Of a stretch of 64,000 bases of DNA, positions 23,880 through 33,253 are shown piece after piece. The notes beneath the pieces are model-generated. The model saw only the letters and a program-made list of their open reading frames with translations. It made no database searches and was not told the origin of the DNA. Source of the stretch: Colwellia sp. Arc7-635 (GTDB lineage: Bacteria > Pseudomonadota > Gammaproteobacteria > Enterobacterales > Alteromonadaceae); the NCBI RefSeq assembly GCF_003971255.1, contig NZ_CP034660.1, positions 2,294,001-2,358,000 of the forward strand, given 5' to 3'. Position numbers and translations under genes: made by a program. Position 1 is the stretch's first letter; each line of letters starts with the position of its first letter.

Positions 23880-26012
23880 GTGTATAACAAAAAAATAAAA
23901 ATAGGCAAAACAGCGATTGCAACTGTGATATCAGCTTTGCTTGCACCACAAACATTTGCCCAAACTAATGAACTAGCTGAAGTAGAGAAAGTAGAGAAAG
24001 TAGAGGTCATGGGTTACAAGCAAGCATATCGAGGTAACGTGGCTATTAAAGATTTGCCACAAGCGGTTGCTGTGATATCCGCACAAGAGCTTAATAACAT
24101 GGGCATCTCAAACTTTCAAACGGCATTAAGTTTAGATAGCAGCTTGTCACGTCAAAACAATTTTGGCGGGCTTTGGGAAAGCTTTGCTATCCGCGGTTTT
24201 TCTGGTGATGAAAACCTGCCATCAGCTTATCTTATTAACGGATTTAGCGCCGGACGTGGCTTTAGTGGTTTAAGAGATACCTCTAATATTGAGTCTATTG
24301 AAGTATTGAAAGGTCCAGCTTCTGCACTTTATGGTCGTGGTGAGCCTGGAGGTACTGTAAATATCATGACTAAAAAGCCTCAGTTTGAGCAACAAGGTTA
24401 CATAAAGCTCTCTGCGGGTGATGATGCCTATCAGCGACTTGAAGGGGATTACACTAGCGGTATTACAGATGATGTCGCATTTCGAATTAATGGCTCACAT
24501 GAAGATTCAGAAAGCTTTAGAGACACCATTGAGAGTAAAAAAACTGCAATCACACCTTCTGTTTTTGCAAGGTTAGGTGATGCTACAACGTTAACCTATG
24601 AGTTTGAATATGTTGATCAAGAAATACCCTTTGATCGCGGTATTCCTGTTTTACCTGGCGTTAATATTGCGCGGGAAACCTTTTTAGGTGAACCAAGTGA
24701 CGGCCCAATGAAAGTAGAAGCAATTGGACATCAACTAACATTGCAACATCAAATAAATGCTGATTGGTTTGTATCATTTGGTGGTGGTTATAGAGATTCT
24801 TCCCTAGAAGGGTATTCATCAGAAATAGAATTGTCACCGGGCAGACAGCTGCTTTATGTTGATGGTGAAACCGTCAGCCGCCAAAGACGTTACCGTGATT
24901 ATGATGCAAAAGACGCATCACTTAGAGTCGAACTTAACGGCTCATTTGAGGCGCTAGGCACAAAACATAATATATTAATTGGCGCAGACGGTTACGATTA
25001 TGAGTTACATTCTAGACAAGAAAGGTGGCGAACAGCTTGGGGTAGCGGCGATACAACTTATTCAGTTAATGGTGACAACCCTGTGTATGGCCAAACATCA
25101 CCGGAGACATCACCAACTCAAGACAACCTCGAAGAGCAAAATGCCTACGGGATTTATCTGCAAGATCAAATGTTATTAAGTGAGCGAGTCAATCTGTTAA
25201 TAGGTGTTCGTTTTGATAAGTTTGAGCAAGACATTACTAATAATTTTGACGGAAATACCGTTAGCCAGTCAGCGTCTGAAGTAAACCCAAGAATTGGCCT
25301 TTCATACCAAGTTGATGATGGCATCACGCTATATTCAAATTATGCTGAAGGCTTCAGACCAAACTCTGGCGCAGATACAAATAACAACGCATTTGAAGCA
25401 GAAAAAAGTGAATCAGTTGAAGCTGGCATTAAATGGTCTTTATTTAATGATGTATTCAGTGGCACTGTGGCGTTATTTAAAACTGAAAAGTCCAATATAT
25501 TAACCGCAGACCCTATCAATTCTGGTTTTTCTGTAGCGCTAGGCAAAGCTGAAAGTTCAGGGGTAGAACTAGATTCTCGTTTTAACCTCACTGAAAACAC
25601 TGTATTGGATATTGGCTATACCTACATCGACGCACACACGGTAAATGAGATGACGAATCCTGACTGGGGAGTGAACATTGCTGCCAATAGCCAGCTTATC
25701 AATGTACCTAAACACACCCTAAATATGTCGCTTATTCATTACACCGAAATAGCAGATAAACTTTTACAGTTTGGCGCTCATACCTTAAGTGTTAGCGACC
25801 GTTTAGGTGAAACGATTGACCCAGATTATGAACTACCCAGTTACACCATTGTTAACGTGTTCGGTACATTAAACGTTAATGAACGCATAACAATACAAGC
25901 TAATATTGAGAACCTATTTGATGAAGCCTATTTTGCTAATTCATACTCTGCGCTATGGACAATGCCTGGGCAACCGAGACGAATTAAAGCAAGCATTAGC
26001 TACAACTTTTAA
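23880..26012 (+). CDS. TonB-dependent outer-membrane receptor, probably zinc-regulated
   Basis: About 711 residues from the GTG at 23880. The frame is open to 23730, but that would place the operator inside the gene and add a foreign membrane segment; from 23880 a normal signal peptide appears (KTAIATVISALLAPQTFAQ). Plug domain about residues 45-170 (DLPQAVAVISAQELNN, GPASALYGRGEPGGTVNIM) and a 22-strand barrel ending in Phe (ASISYNF). By sequence it belongs to the siderophore-receptor class. The Zur-type operator suggests the cargo is a zinc complex rather than ferric siderophore; that is inference. It is followed 46 bases later by a membrane acyltransferase-like gene, likely one operon. Confidence 0.92.
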   Translation: MYNKKIKIGKTAIATVISALLAPQTFAQTNELAEVEKVEKVEVMGYKQAYRGNVAIKDLPQAVAVISAQELNNMGISNFQTALSLDSSLSRQNNFGGLWESFAIRGFSGDENLPSAYLINGFSAGRGFSGLRDTSNIESIEVLKGPASALYGRGEPGGTVNIMTKKPQFEQQGYIKLSAGDDAYQRLEGDYTSGITDDVAFRINGSHEDSESFRDTIESKKTAITPSVFARLGDATTLTYEFEYVDQEIPFDRGIPVLPGVNIARETFLGEPSDGPMKVEAIGHQLTLQHQINADWFVSFGGGYRDSSLEGYSSEIELSPGRQLLYVDGETVSRQRRYRDYDAKDASLRVELNGSFEALGTKHNILIGADGYDYELHSRQERWRTAWGSGDTTYSVNGDNPVYGQTSPETSPTQDNLEEQNAYGIYLQDQMLLSERVNLLIGVRFDKFEQDITNNFDGNTVSQSASEVNPRIGLSYQVDDGITLYSNYAEGFRPNSGADTNNNAFEAEKSESVEAGIKWSLFNDVFSGTVALFKTEKSNILTADPINSGFSVALGKAESSGVELDSRFNLTENTVLDIGYTYIDAHTVNEMTNPDWGVNIAANSQLINVPKHTLNMSLIHYTEIADKLLQFGAHTLSVSDRLGETIDPDYELPSYTIVNVFGTLNVNERITIQANIENLFDEAYFANSYSALWTMPGQPRRIKASISYNF

Positions 26013-26058
26013 ATAACCTTAGTGAAAAGCGCTTCGAAAGAGGCGCTAATAACAACTT

Positions 26059-27219
26059 ATGACAGATATAAAACCTAGCCGAATTGCCTCTATCGATATT
26101 CTTAGAGGGTTCGTTATTTTACTGATGCTTGTTGACCATGTTAGAGAGCGATTCTATTTACACAAACAAGTACTCGATCCGATGGATATTAATAACACCG
26201 AGCCAGCATTATTTTTCACGCGTTTAAGTGCTCACTTGTGTGCGCCCATCTTTGTTTTTCTTACCGGGATATCAGCGTGGTTATATGCTAATCCTAGCAG
26301 TGGTATCAAGCGTTCAGCGCCAAGCTTTTTATTCAAACGCGGCCTTATTTTAATTCTGCTAGAAGTAACCTTAATCAATTTTTCTTGGTTTGGCGCTTAT
26401 AATACGCTTTATTTGCAAGTGATTTGGGCAATTGGCTTAAGCATGATTGTACTCGCGGGTGCTGCATACTTACCTCGACAATGGATAATTGCAATCGGGT
26501 TAACAATTGTTATCGGTCATAACTTGTTATCACCAATTCAGTTTAGTTCAGGCGAATTTGGCTATAGCGTTTGGACTGTATTACACGATCGCGGTTTTTT
26601 AATCAGTGACGCTTGGGTGAATGTAAAAGTTTCTTATCCTGTTTTACCGTGGATAGGTGTCATTATGCTTGGATACGCTGTTGGACCACTATTTTCTTCA
26701 AACGTAAGTTCTGCAAAACGTAAGTTAATCTTAATCAAAGCTGGCTTTAGCTTAATAGCGCTATTACTTATTCTACGTGGCTTTAACATTTATGGCGAAA
26801 CGCTCGAATGGACAAATCAAGTTACGGTATTAATGACCATTATGGCGTTTCTGAACTATACCAAGTATCCACCTTCGCTCGATTTTTTGCTATTTTCCAT
26901 CAGTATTGGGGCGTTAACCTTAGCGTGGTTAGAAACAGCTAAAGCAGGTTGGCTTAATAAAGTTAACATCTTAGGCTCAGCACCGATGTTTTTCTATATT
27001 TTACACCTCTATATTTTGCTTTTTTGTTACCTTATTGCTTATCAAGTTTGGGGGCCCAATACTTTTTATGGTGATGCTCAACAAGGATATCTTGCTTTTG
27101 ATCACATAGGGCAAGTTTGGCTTTTTTCTGCGGGGTTAATTTTTGTTTTATATTGGCCGAGTAAGAAATTTAGTCAGTTTAAACGTGCTACCCATATGCG
27201 ATGGGTAAAGTATTTTTAG
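26059..27219 (+). CDS. HGSNAT/DUF1624-type membrane protein
   Basis: 386 residues, about ten membrane spans, beginning with the family signature SRIASIDILRGFVILLMLVD, then HVRERF and LTGISAWLYA. The family (heparan-alpha-glucosaminide N-acetyltransferase catalytic-like, DUF1624) transfers acyl groups across membranes in the few studied members; bacterial roles are unknown. ATG start, 46 bases after the receptor gene and probably under the same Zur-type operator. A role in modifying or processing the receptor's ligand, or a surface polymer, under zinc limitation is a guess. Confidence 0.85.
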   Translation: MTDIKPSRIASIDILRGFVILLMLVDHVRERFYLHKQVLDPMDINNTEPALFFTRLSAHLCAPIFVFLTGISAWLYANPSSGIKRSAPSFLFKRGLILILLEVTLINFSWFGAYNTLYLQVIWAIGLSMIVLAGAAYLPRQWIIAIGLTIVIGHNLLSPIQFSSGEFGYSVWTVLHDRGFLISDAWVNVKVSYPVLPWIGVIMLGYAVGPLFSSNVSSAKRKLILIKAGFSLIALLLILRGFNIYGETLEWTNQVTVLMTIMAFLNYTKYPPSLDFLLFSISIGALTLAWLETAKAGWLNKVNILGSAPMFFYILHLYILLFCYLIAYQVWGPNTFYGDAQQGYLAFDHIGQVWLFSAGLIFVLYWPSKKFSQFKRATHMRWVKYF

Positions 27220-27265
27220 GTGATAAAGATGTTAACTAGTGGGGCGTAACACCGTTCTATTTTTA

Positions 27266-27307
27266 ATACTTAATGATGTTAGCTATGTTTGTTAGCTCAT
27301 TAAGTAT
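27266..27307 (+). terminator. Hairpin after the receptor/DUF1624 operon
   Basis: ATACTTAATGA and its complement TCATTAAGTAT (11-bp arms) with a 20-nt loop, 46 bases after the stop. T-run absent, so termination is likely but weak. Directly after it, CATCAAAG is repeated three times (about 27320-27343). The rest of the gap to 27558 is featureless. Confidence 0.5.
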
Positions 27308-27558
27308 CAACGTATCAATACATCAAAGCATCAAAGCATCAAAAAATTAGCCTTGATTAATATTCAATAATTCAAGGCAGTTGGCTGTGCTTTATAAGAT
27401 TTTTCACCTTGACTAAATAGCTGTAACACAGCTTCGCGCTGTTAGTGCTTTACAATAATTTGGTATCTTGTAAACCATTTAATTAGCTTGATGACAGTGC
27501 CTTATCAGATAACGCGATGCCATTCGATAGCACTACTTTAGACGAGAGTGATAGCTAT

Positions 27559-28026
27559 TTAATTCTTAATTTGTGAACATTTCTCGCATAAACATTGCAA
27601 CTCTAGTTGCGAATTAACAAGTTTATAACCGGCGTTTGCAACTTCTTGCTCTAACTCATCAGCAATACGTTTAGCAATGGCGATTTCTTTAACACTTTGG
27701 CATTTTCCACAGATAAGAAATTGTGGTATTTGGTGGGTATGACTGCAGGCAATATGTGAGCAAGCGACGTACTTATTAGTTGAACTAAGTTTATGAACTA
27801 GTTGTTCAGACTCTAGAAAATCAAGTATCCGATAAACCGACATTGCTGCCATAGAAGAGTCAGTGCTTTTATTATACTTATCAGTTACTTCATAGGCTGA
27901 TAAAGGGACATTGGAAAGCAACATTAACTCTAAAATCCCTTTGCGCTTACTTGTTAAACGGCCACCGGAATGATTACAAATGTCCTGTGCTTTATCTAAT
28001 ATTTTGTTTAGCTGTTGCTCTTTCAT
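27559..28026 (-). CDS. zur: Zur-like Fur-family transcriptional regulator
   Basis: 155 residues. N-terminal winged helix (LTSKRKGILELMLLSNVPLS, SVYRILDFLESEQLVHKL) and a dimerisation domain with the structural zinc site of Zur/Fur proteins: Cys106-x2-Cys109 and Cys145/147-x-Cys150 (CGKC and CLCEKC). A His/Cys-rich stretch (CSHIACSHTHQ) before it probably holds a sensing site. Overall closer to E. coli Zur than to Fur (for example CGKCQSVKEI). Expected to repress zinc-uptake genes when zinc-loaded. Two matching palindromes flank this locus, supporting local targets. Confidence 0.85.
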   Translation of the reverse strand: MKEQQLNKILDKAQDICNHSGGRLTSKRKGILELMLLSNVPLSAYEVTDKYNKSTDSSMAAMSVYRILDFLESEQLVHKLSSTNKYVACSHIACSHTHQIPQFLICGKCQSVKEIAIAKRIADELEQEVANAGYKLVNSQLELQCLCEKCSQIKN

Positions 28027-28146
28027 CGCACTATCTCCAATGTCGTATACTACTTATAAAACCCTCTAACATTTAATTTACTGTTGTTGAGTCACTGAAG
28101 GTTTAGTTTTTAGCGCGTAGCACGATCATCATCTAATTTACCTTAC

Positions 28147-28161
28147 TGATATATCATATCA
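28147..28161. promoter_or_regulatory. Possible weaker operator upstream of zur
   Basis: TGATATATCATATCA, 120 bases before the zur start, contains the CATATCA half-site of the merC operator but not the full spacing. Weak evidence of autoregulation. Confidence 0.3.
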
Positions 28162-28479
28162 TTGCTGTCTGTACAGTTCCTCTTTTTTAAATTTATGTTA
28201 TGTATCTAACCCTATTTATTAATTAAGTAAGGTAGTCTTTTATTGAGCTTAGACATGTTAATTAACAAAACTATGATTGGTCGATAAAGCATGGTCGATA
28301 AACTTATTATCTATTTGATAACCACTCTTATTTTGTTTTCTTAACGATATAAGAGTGGTGAGGCACAGTGAGTTTACTGTACCTCAAAATTGTACATAAA
28401 AACTGAACCTAAAAGTCTACTACCGTCGTTATATACATATTTGACAATCAACTAACTCGACCGCAATCATCTAAATTTA
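28162..28479. other. Noncoding gap between zur and the merC-like gene
   Basis: About 320 bases. It holds a hairpin at 28321-28359 (ACCACTCTTA/TAAGAGTGGT, 10-bp arms) and a second small hairpin at 28360-28385 (GAGGCACAGT/ACTGTACCTC), probably terminating the merC-like transcript. Confidence 0.5.
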
Positions 28480-28860
28480 TTATATGTTACGCCATTCAAT
28501 ATTATTTATAATGAGTAAATGACGATTGAACAAGTGTGCGCTAATAAAGCTGACACCAGAAGCCATTACCCAATAAAATTCATCACTTTCTGGTACTTTC
28601 GCAGCCATAATCATTAAGCCAACGCCAATAAGTGCCAGTAAACTTGGCCATGTCACTTTATGGGTTCGCCAACCATTAGGGAAGGTCCATATAGCCATTA
28701 ATATCATTAGCGTGTTTAACCAAAAATGTGTCGACTCACTAAAAAAATAAACCAGCCCTGTCGACGAAATACTTGCAGCAGCAAAAACTGGCAAGCTCAT
28801 GCAATGAAACATACAAAGCCCGGAGCAGGCAACGCCTAAAATATCTTTTTTACTTCTCAT
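28480..28860 (-). CDS. MerC-like four-helix membrane protein
   Basis: 126 residues, four membrane spans, with cysteines near the N-terminus (CSGLCMFHCMSLP) in and just before the first span, as in the MerC mercury/metal transport family. In marine bacteria MerC-like genes without a mer operon are often Zur-controlled. Here a 36-bp palindrome of the same type as the one before the TonB receptor lies 25 bases upstream. Probable role: zinc (or other soft metal) movement across the inner membrane; substrate inferred. No other mer genes are near. Confidence 0.8.
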   Translation of the reverse strand: MRSKKDILGVACSGLCMFHCMSLPVFAAASISSTGLVYFFSESTHFWLNTLMILMAIWTFPNGWRTHKVTWPSLLALIGVGLMIMAAKVPESDEFYWVMASGVSFISAHLFNRHLLIINNIEWRNI

Positions 28861-28884
28861 TCCTATTCACTTATATTTACAATA

Positions 28885-28920
28885 ACCGATAATGATATGT
28901 TACATCATATCATTATCGGT
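28885..28920 (-). promoter_or_regulatory. Zur-type operator before the merC-like gene
   Basis: Perfect 15-bp arms ACCGATAATGATATG / CATATCATTATCGGT around TTACAT. The core TGATATGTTACATCATATCA differs from the operator at 23821-23840 at only four symmetric or central positions. One of the longest perfect palindromes in the window. Confidence 0.78.
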
Positions 28921-29100
28921 ATCAACTAATGCTCATCAGTATTGGCTATGGGGCTACATTGAGTTTACACCTTAATTATGAGGTGCTTTTTAAGTATGGA
29001 ATTTGCTTTTATTGTTAACTATATCATTTAAAATAGCTTAATTTATGTACCAATCTATACTTTAAAAAACCTTCGCTTTTGATTAAAGGATCTAATCAAC

Positions 29101-29964
29101 ATGTTTGCATTCAAATCGGTTTGTATTGTCTTTGCTTTATTCATTGTTCATGGAGCACACGCAGTAGATCACATAAGAATGCACAGTCCTGCGGTAGGTG
29201 AAGATAAAAGAACAATGCACAAAGACGAGGTTTTACGGCGAGCGCTTGAGATATCAGAAAAAAATTTCGGCACATTTACTTTAGATTTTGTAAATATAGA
29301 ACTACCAACGGCTAGGGCCCTACGTGTTATCGAAACGGGTAAACTAATTAACGTATTTATCGCAGCAGCAAATGATGATTGGGACAACATTGCAACGCCG
29401 ATAAAAATTCCTGTTAGGTTTGGCCAACTAAGTTACCGGCTATTGTTAGTTAATAAAAATAACCTTGATAAATTTAAAGCCATTGATTCATTATCTGATT
29501 TAAAAAAGCTCACCGCAGGATCACAAAAGGGGTGGGCTCTCAATGAGGTATTAAAGGATACTGACATTGAAGTGGTTACGGGGAGTAACTTTGAAGGGCT
29601 TTTTTTAATGCTAAATAATCAACGTTTTGATTTTTTTCCTCGAGCCATATATGAAGCCTACAATGAACTAGAAAATAGAAAAAACATCCTAAATAATATA
29701 GTAGTTGAACCAACACTTGCGCTATATATTCCCACCGTATCGTATGTATACGTATCTCATGAAGTCCCACAAATTGCCCGAAGACTTGAATACGGCTTAG
29801 AACAAATGGTTAAAAATGGAGAGCTGAAAACATTATTTAATAAGTATTATAAAGAAGATATAATTCGTGCAAATTTGCAGAATCGAAAAATTATAAGAAT
29901 CGAAAACTCTTACTTCAGCAAGCAAGATGCTTTTGTTGATAGAAACCTATGGCTACAACCGTAA
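29101..29964 (+). CDS. Periplasmic solute-binding-like protein (SBP_bac_3 type)
   Basis: 287 residues, signal peptide about 1-22 (CIVFALFIVHGAHA). Two-lobed amino-acid-binding-protein fold suggested by ARALRVIETGKLINVFI, DSLSDLKKLTAGSQKGWALN, RFDFFPRAIYEAYNEL and the C-terminal GELKTLFNKYYKED. No permease or ATPase gene is adjacent, so it is an orphan; such proteins in marine gammaproteobacteria can feed sensors rather than transporters. Ligand unknown. ATG start with AAAGGATCT upstream. Confidence 0.78.
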   Translation: MFAFKSVCIVFALFIVHGAHAVDHIRMHSPAVGEDKRTMHKDEVLRRALEISEKNFGTFTLDFVNIELPTARALRVIETGKLINVFIAAANDDWDNIATPIKIPVRFGQLSYRLLLVNKNNLDKFKAIDSLSDLKKLTAGSQKGWALNEVLKDTDIEVVTGSNFEGLFLMLNNQRFDFFPRAIYEAYNELENRKNILNNIVVEPTLALYIPTVSYVYVSHEVPQIARRLEYGLEQMVKNGELKTLFNKYYKEDIIRANLQNRKIIRIENSYFSKQDAFVDRNLWLQP

Positions 29965-30161
29965 TAGGCCCCAATAGTATTCTTTTAAGCTCCCTTTAGT
30001 TATTTGCTGTATATAACGGCTACAGTAAGTCTTCTTTATTGCGTTTTAACTTAAAAATCGATAACAATAATTACTTTAACCGCATCGGTATCAGTGTTAA
30101 TTTCTAAGGCTAATTATTCAACGTGCAAGTTAAGTACAACTTATAGCTCGCGAGGTTTACC

Positions 30162-30554
30162 TTGTCATCAATTCAAATTGCTCGACTCATTATTTCATTT
30201 AGTTGGTTATATCATGGGATTTTCCCGAAACTTGTTCATGTTGCACCATTAGAAAAAGTAATCACCGCGAGCTTAGGTTTGTCAGATGAGCTCTCTTTTT
30301 TAGTCACAAAAGTGGCCGGTGTTGCAGAAGTGGTTTTTGGACTGGTATTTTTTGTTTTATATCGCAGTAAACTGATTGTGTTACTTAATATTGCAGCCTT
30401 AAGCGGGCTTTTATTGTTCGTCGTATTTTTACAACCTCAGATACTTATTGAAGCATTTAATCCCGTGACCACCAATATTGCTTTAATTGGTTTTAGTTTG
30501 ATATTGTTAAACGAGAACAGAGCTAACTTTACAGCGAGTATATCTACACTATAA
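30162..30554 (+). CDS. DoxX-like membrane protein
   Basis: 130 residues with four membrane spans; ARLIISFSWLYHGIFPKLVH at the start and GVAEVVFGLVFF in the second span match the DoxX-like group. TTG start placed by GAGG 7 bases upstream. Followed after 25 bases by a DCC thiol-disulfide protein, a frequent pairing, so probably an operon. Function not known; DoxX-like proteins have been tied to thiol and redox homeostasis. Confidence 0.8.
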   Translation: MSSIQIARLIISFSWLYHGIFPKLVHVAPLEKVITASLGLSDELSFLVTKVAGVAEVVFGLVFFVLYRSKLIVLLNIAALSGLLLFVVFLQPQILIEAFNPVTTNIALIGFSLILLNENRANFTASISTL

Positions 30555-30579
30555 GTCGCCTAAGCCATTTGTAGAGACC

Positions 30580-31044
30580 ATGACCATGAAAAGATATCCT
30601 CTTAATACGTCTGAAGAAACGCCTGGAAATTTGGCAGAAAACGACCGCGTTATCTTATTTGATGGCGTTTGTAAGCTGTGTAGTTTTTGGTGTCAGTTTA
30701 TTATTAAGGTCGATAACCAACAACATTTTAAACTTTGCAGTGTGCAATCAGACGAAGGGCAAAGCCTTCTTAAATATTTTAAGCGACCGACAGATAATTT
30801 TACTACCATGCTATATATCGAAGGTGCTCAGTGTTTTGATAAAAGCGATGCCTTTTTAAATATTATGAAAAAACTTAACTATCCTTGGCGATTGTTTTAT
30901 CTATTTAAAATACTCCCCAAAGGGCTGAGGAATTGGCTCTATGATCGTATTGCCTTAAACCGTTATGCCTTATTTGGCAAATACGACAGCTGCATGCTAC
31001 CGAGTAAAGCAACGGAAGATAGGTTTTTGAAAAATAACCGCTAG
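30580..31044 (+). CDS. DCC-family (DUF393) thiol-disulfide protein
   Basis: 154 residues with the DCC signature FDGVCKLCSFWCQFIIK near residues 27-43 (CxxC within DGVCxxC). The rest is typical thioredoxin-like DUF393 sequence (SVQSDEGQSLLKYF, KILPKGLRNWLYDRIALNRY, FGKYDSC). Presumed redox activity. Second gene of the DoxX operon. Confidence 0.9.
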   Translation: MTMKRYPLNTSEETPGNLAENDRVILFDGVCKLCSFWCQFIIKVDNQQHFKLCSVQSDEGQSLLKYFKRPTDNFTTMLYIEGAQCFDKSDAFLNIMKKLNYPWRLFYLFKILPKGLRNWLYDRIALNRYALFGKYDSCMLPSKATEDRFLKNNR

Positions 31045-31263
31045 TATTACTACTATACAGCAACGACTCAACAGCATTGTTTTTTTGGTCATGGTCGGCA
31101 TAGTAACTCGCTTACTAATTCGACTGATAAATGCATAAAACACTCGAAAGCTCAGAACAGCAGAAATATATTACCTTATGCTTTATTTGACTAATAAACA
31201 TCGGCTAATACCCTAAAACTTAAACGTTTATTTACGCTTATTATTTTAAAAAGGACTTTCCTC

Positions 31264-32790
31264 ATGAAACTACTACTTGGGCCTCTTTTAGGTCTAGAGT
31301 CAGATAACTTATATACCGTTTGTTTTGTCACGCCCACAGGCTGTGATGCCGCTGATGTGTATTTCTCAAATGGTAAAACCGTTAAAGCATTAGCGGTTAA
31401 AACATTACACTACGGTACTTTTTGGCGAGCAGAGGTAGAGATTGAAATACCACATCATGCCGAAGTTATTAGCTACTCTATAAAAATCAAAAAAGTTGTC
31501 ATAGCCGATCAAAATAAGTTAGATAACTGGTCGTTTTATGTTCCCCCTGAAGGCGAAGACCCGCAATTTATTTACACTTCATGTAACGGCTTTTCTAGCC
31601 CAGATCTGGTAAGTAAAACGACTGAGCCTTACCGTTTATGGAAACGAATCAAAAAGCAGCAAAACCAGCGTATTAATGAGCTTGAAAATGATGGCGAAAC
31701 AACTAAAGCTCCATATTCTATGATGCTGATGGGGGGAGATCAGTTATATGCCGACTCTATTTGGAACGATGTCCCAGAACTAAAGAAATGGGCCAATAAA
31801 AGCGAAAAAGAAAAAAGCCTTAAAAAAGAAAGTAAACTACTGAGCAGCCAAATATCTAAGTTTTATGAAGCCTTGTATTTTGAGCGTTGGAATCAACCTG
31901 AAACAGCCTTAATGCTAGCTTCTATTCCTTCAGTGATGATGTGGGATGACCATGATATTTTTGACGGGTGGGGCAGTTACCCTCAAGAAATGCAAAATTG
32001 GCCGGTATACAAAACAATATTTTCAGCCGCAAAAGAGTATTTTGAATTATTTCAAATTCGTTCGTTGAAAAACCAATGTTTGATTGGGGCAAATAATCAA
32101 CATTATTCGTTTGGTGTCACCTTTAGAAAAACGCATATCATTGCACTGGATAACCGTAGTCAGCGAACCTTAAAACATATTATGAGTGCTGCGCAATGGA
32201 TTGATATTATTAGCTATTTAAAAAACACCGTGCAGGAGGGTAATTTACTTGTGCTTTCAGCCGTGCCAGTGGTATATCGAGATTTTTCAGCAGCAGAAAG
32301 CTATGTTGATACGACACCTTGGGAAGAAGAACTTACTGATGATTTAAAAGATCACTGGCGTGCCAAAGAGCATCAAGGCGAAAGAATGAAGTTAATTATG
32401 CATTTACTTAGCAACGCTAAAAAAAGACAGACCAAAGCCGTTGCCAGTAAAACCGTGATACTTTCTGGCGATGTGCATGTTGGCTGCTTAGGCGTGATAA
32501 CCGATAAAACAGATGGCCATACTACAAAATTACATCAAGTAGTATCTTCGGGCATTGTTCATCCAGCGCCAAGTCGTTTAGCTTGGTTAGGCATAATAAC
32601 ATCGACTAATGATCGTGATGAATGTTTGAACGAAGACAACACTATTACCAGTAAAATACTGACCCCGATTCATTCTAATAAATATATTCGTTCAAGAAAT
32701 TACGCCACTATTTCAACCGGTACTGACCATAAGTTATGGATTAACTGGCAAACAGAAAACAAAGACAAACCAGCTTATCCTATTGATTAA
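31264..32790 (+). CDS. PhoD-like alkaline phosphatase/phosphodiesterase
   Basis: 508 residues of the PhoD-like metallophosphatase family. Metal-site motifs: GGDQLYADS (about residue 158), MWDDHDIFDGWGSYP (about 229), LSGDVHVGCLG (about 401). No signal peptide is evident (N-terminus MKLLLGPLLGLESDN), so it may be cytoplasmic, unlike secreted PhoD; this is the short-N-terminus group also seen in other gammaproteobacteria. AAAAGGAC precedes the ATG. Single gene. Substrate unknown. Confidence 0.88.
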   Translation: MKLLLGPLLGLESDNLYTVCFVTPTGCDAADVYFSNGKTVKALAVKTLHYGTFWRAEVEIEIPHHAEVISYSIKIKKVVIADQNKLDNWSFYVPPEGEDPQFIYTSCNGFSSPDLVSKTTEPYRLWKRIKKQQNQRINELENDGETTKAPYSMMLMGGDQLYADSIWNDVPELKKWANKSEKEKSLKKESKLLSSQISKFYEALYFERWNQPETALMLASIPSVMMWDDHDIFDGWGSYPQEMQNWPVYKTIFSAAKEYFELFQIRSLKNQCLIGANNQHYSFGVTFRKTHIIALDNRSQRTLKHIMSAAQWIDIISYLKNTVQEGNLLVLSAVPVVYRDFSAAESYVDTTPWEEELTDDLKDHWRAKEHQGERMKLIMHLLSNAKKRQTKAVASKTVILSGDVHVGCLGVITDKTDGHTTKLHQVVSSGIVHPAPSRLAWLGIITSTNDRDECLNEDNTITSKILTPIHSNKYIRSRNYATISTGTDHKLWINWQTENKDKPAYPID

Positions 32791-33253
32791 TTGGCTATTT
32801 ATAAGTTATTTTTAAGTTGTTTATATGTTTAAGGCTTGTGCTGGAAGTTGTATAAGGCGCAATAACTTTTTATGTTCGAGTATGAGTATGAATATAGAGC
32901 ATGCTCGTATTTGCTGTTAATTGGCGCTGAAAGTGTTATATCGCTGAACGTGTCTATTATTGAAGTTATTTTTCTATTTGTCTCTCCAATTAAGCTAAAG
33001 CCTGTTAATCATCAGATTAGTCGGCTTTTTACTTTCAACGTTTCAACGTAGTAAATGACGGCAAAAGATTTATGCACTATAAATTTATGATTTCTAATTG
33101 TCATAAGCTGACCTAATTTGAAGGTGAGATAAAAAAATAAATGTAAATTCAGCTAGAATTACTGCTTTAAATGGTAACGGCAATAGGAAATGTTTACTAT
33201 ATAGCAATCGGCATCTGCCACTCATCATTGATTATATATAACGTGGAATTTAC
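32791..33253. other. Noncoding gap
   Basis: 463 bases. AAAGCC..GGCTTTTT at about 32998-33031 may be a terminator for the preceding gene. Nothing else clear. Confidence 0.45.
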
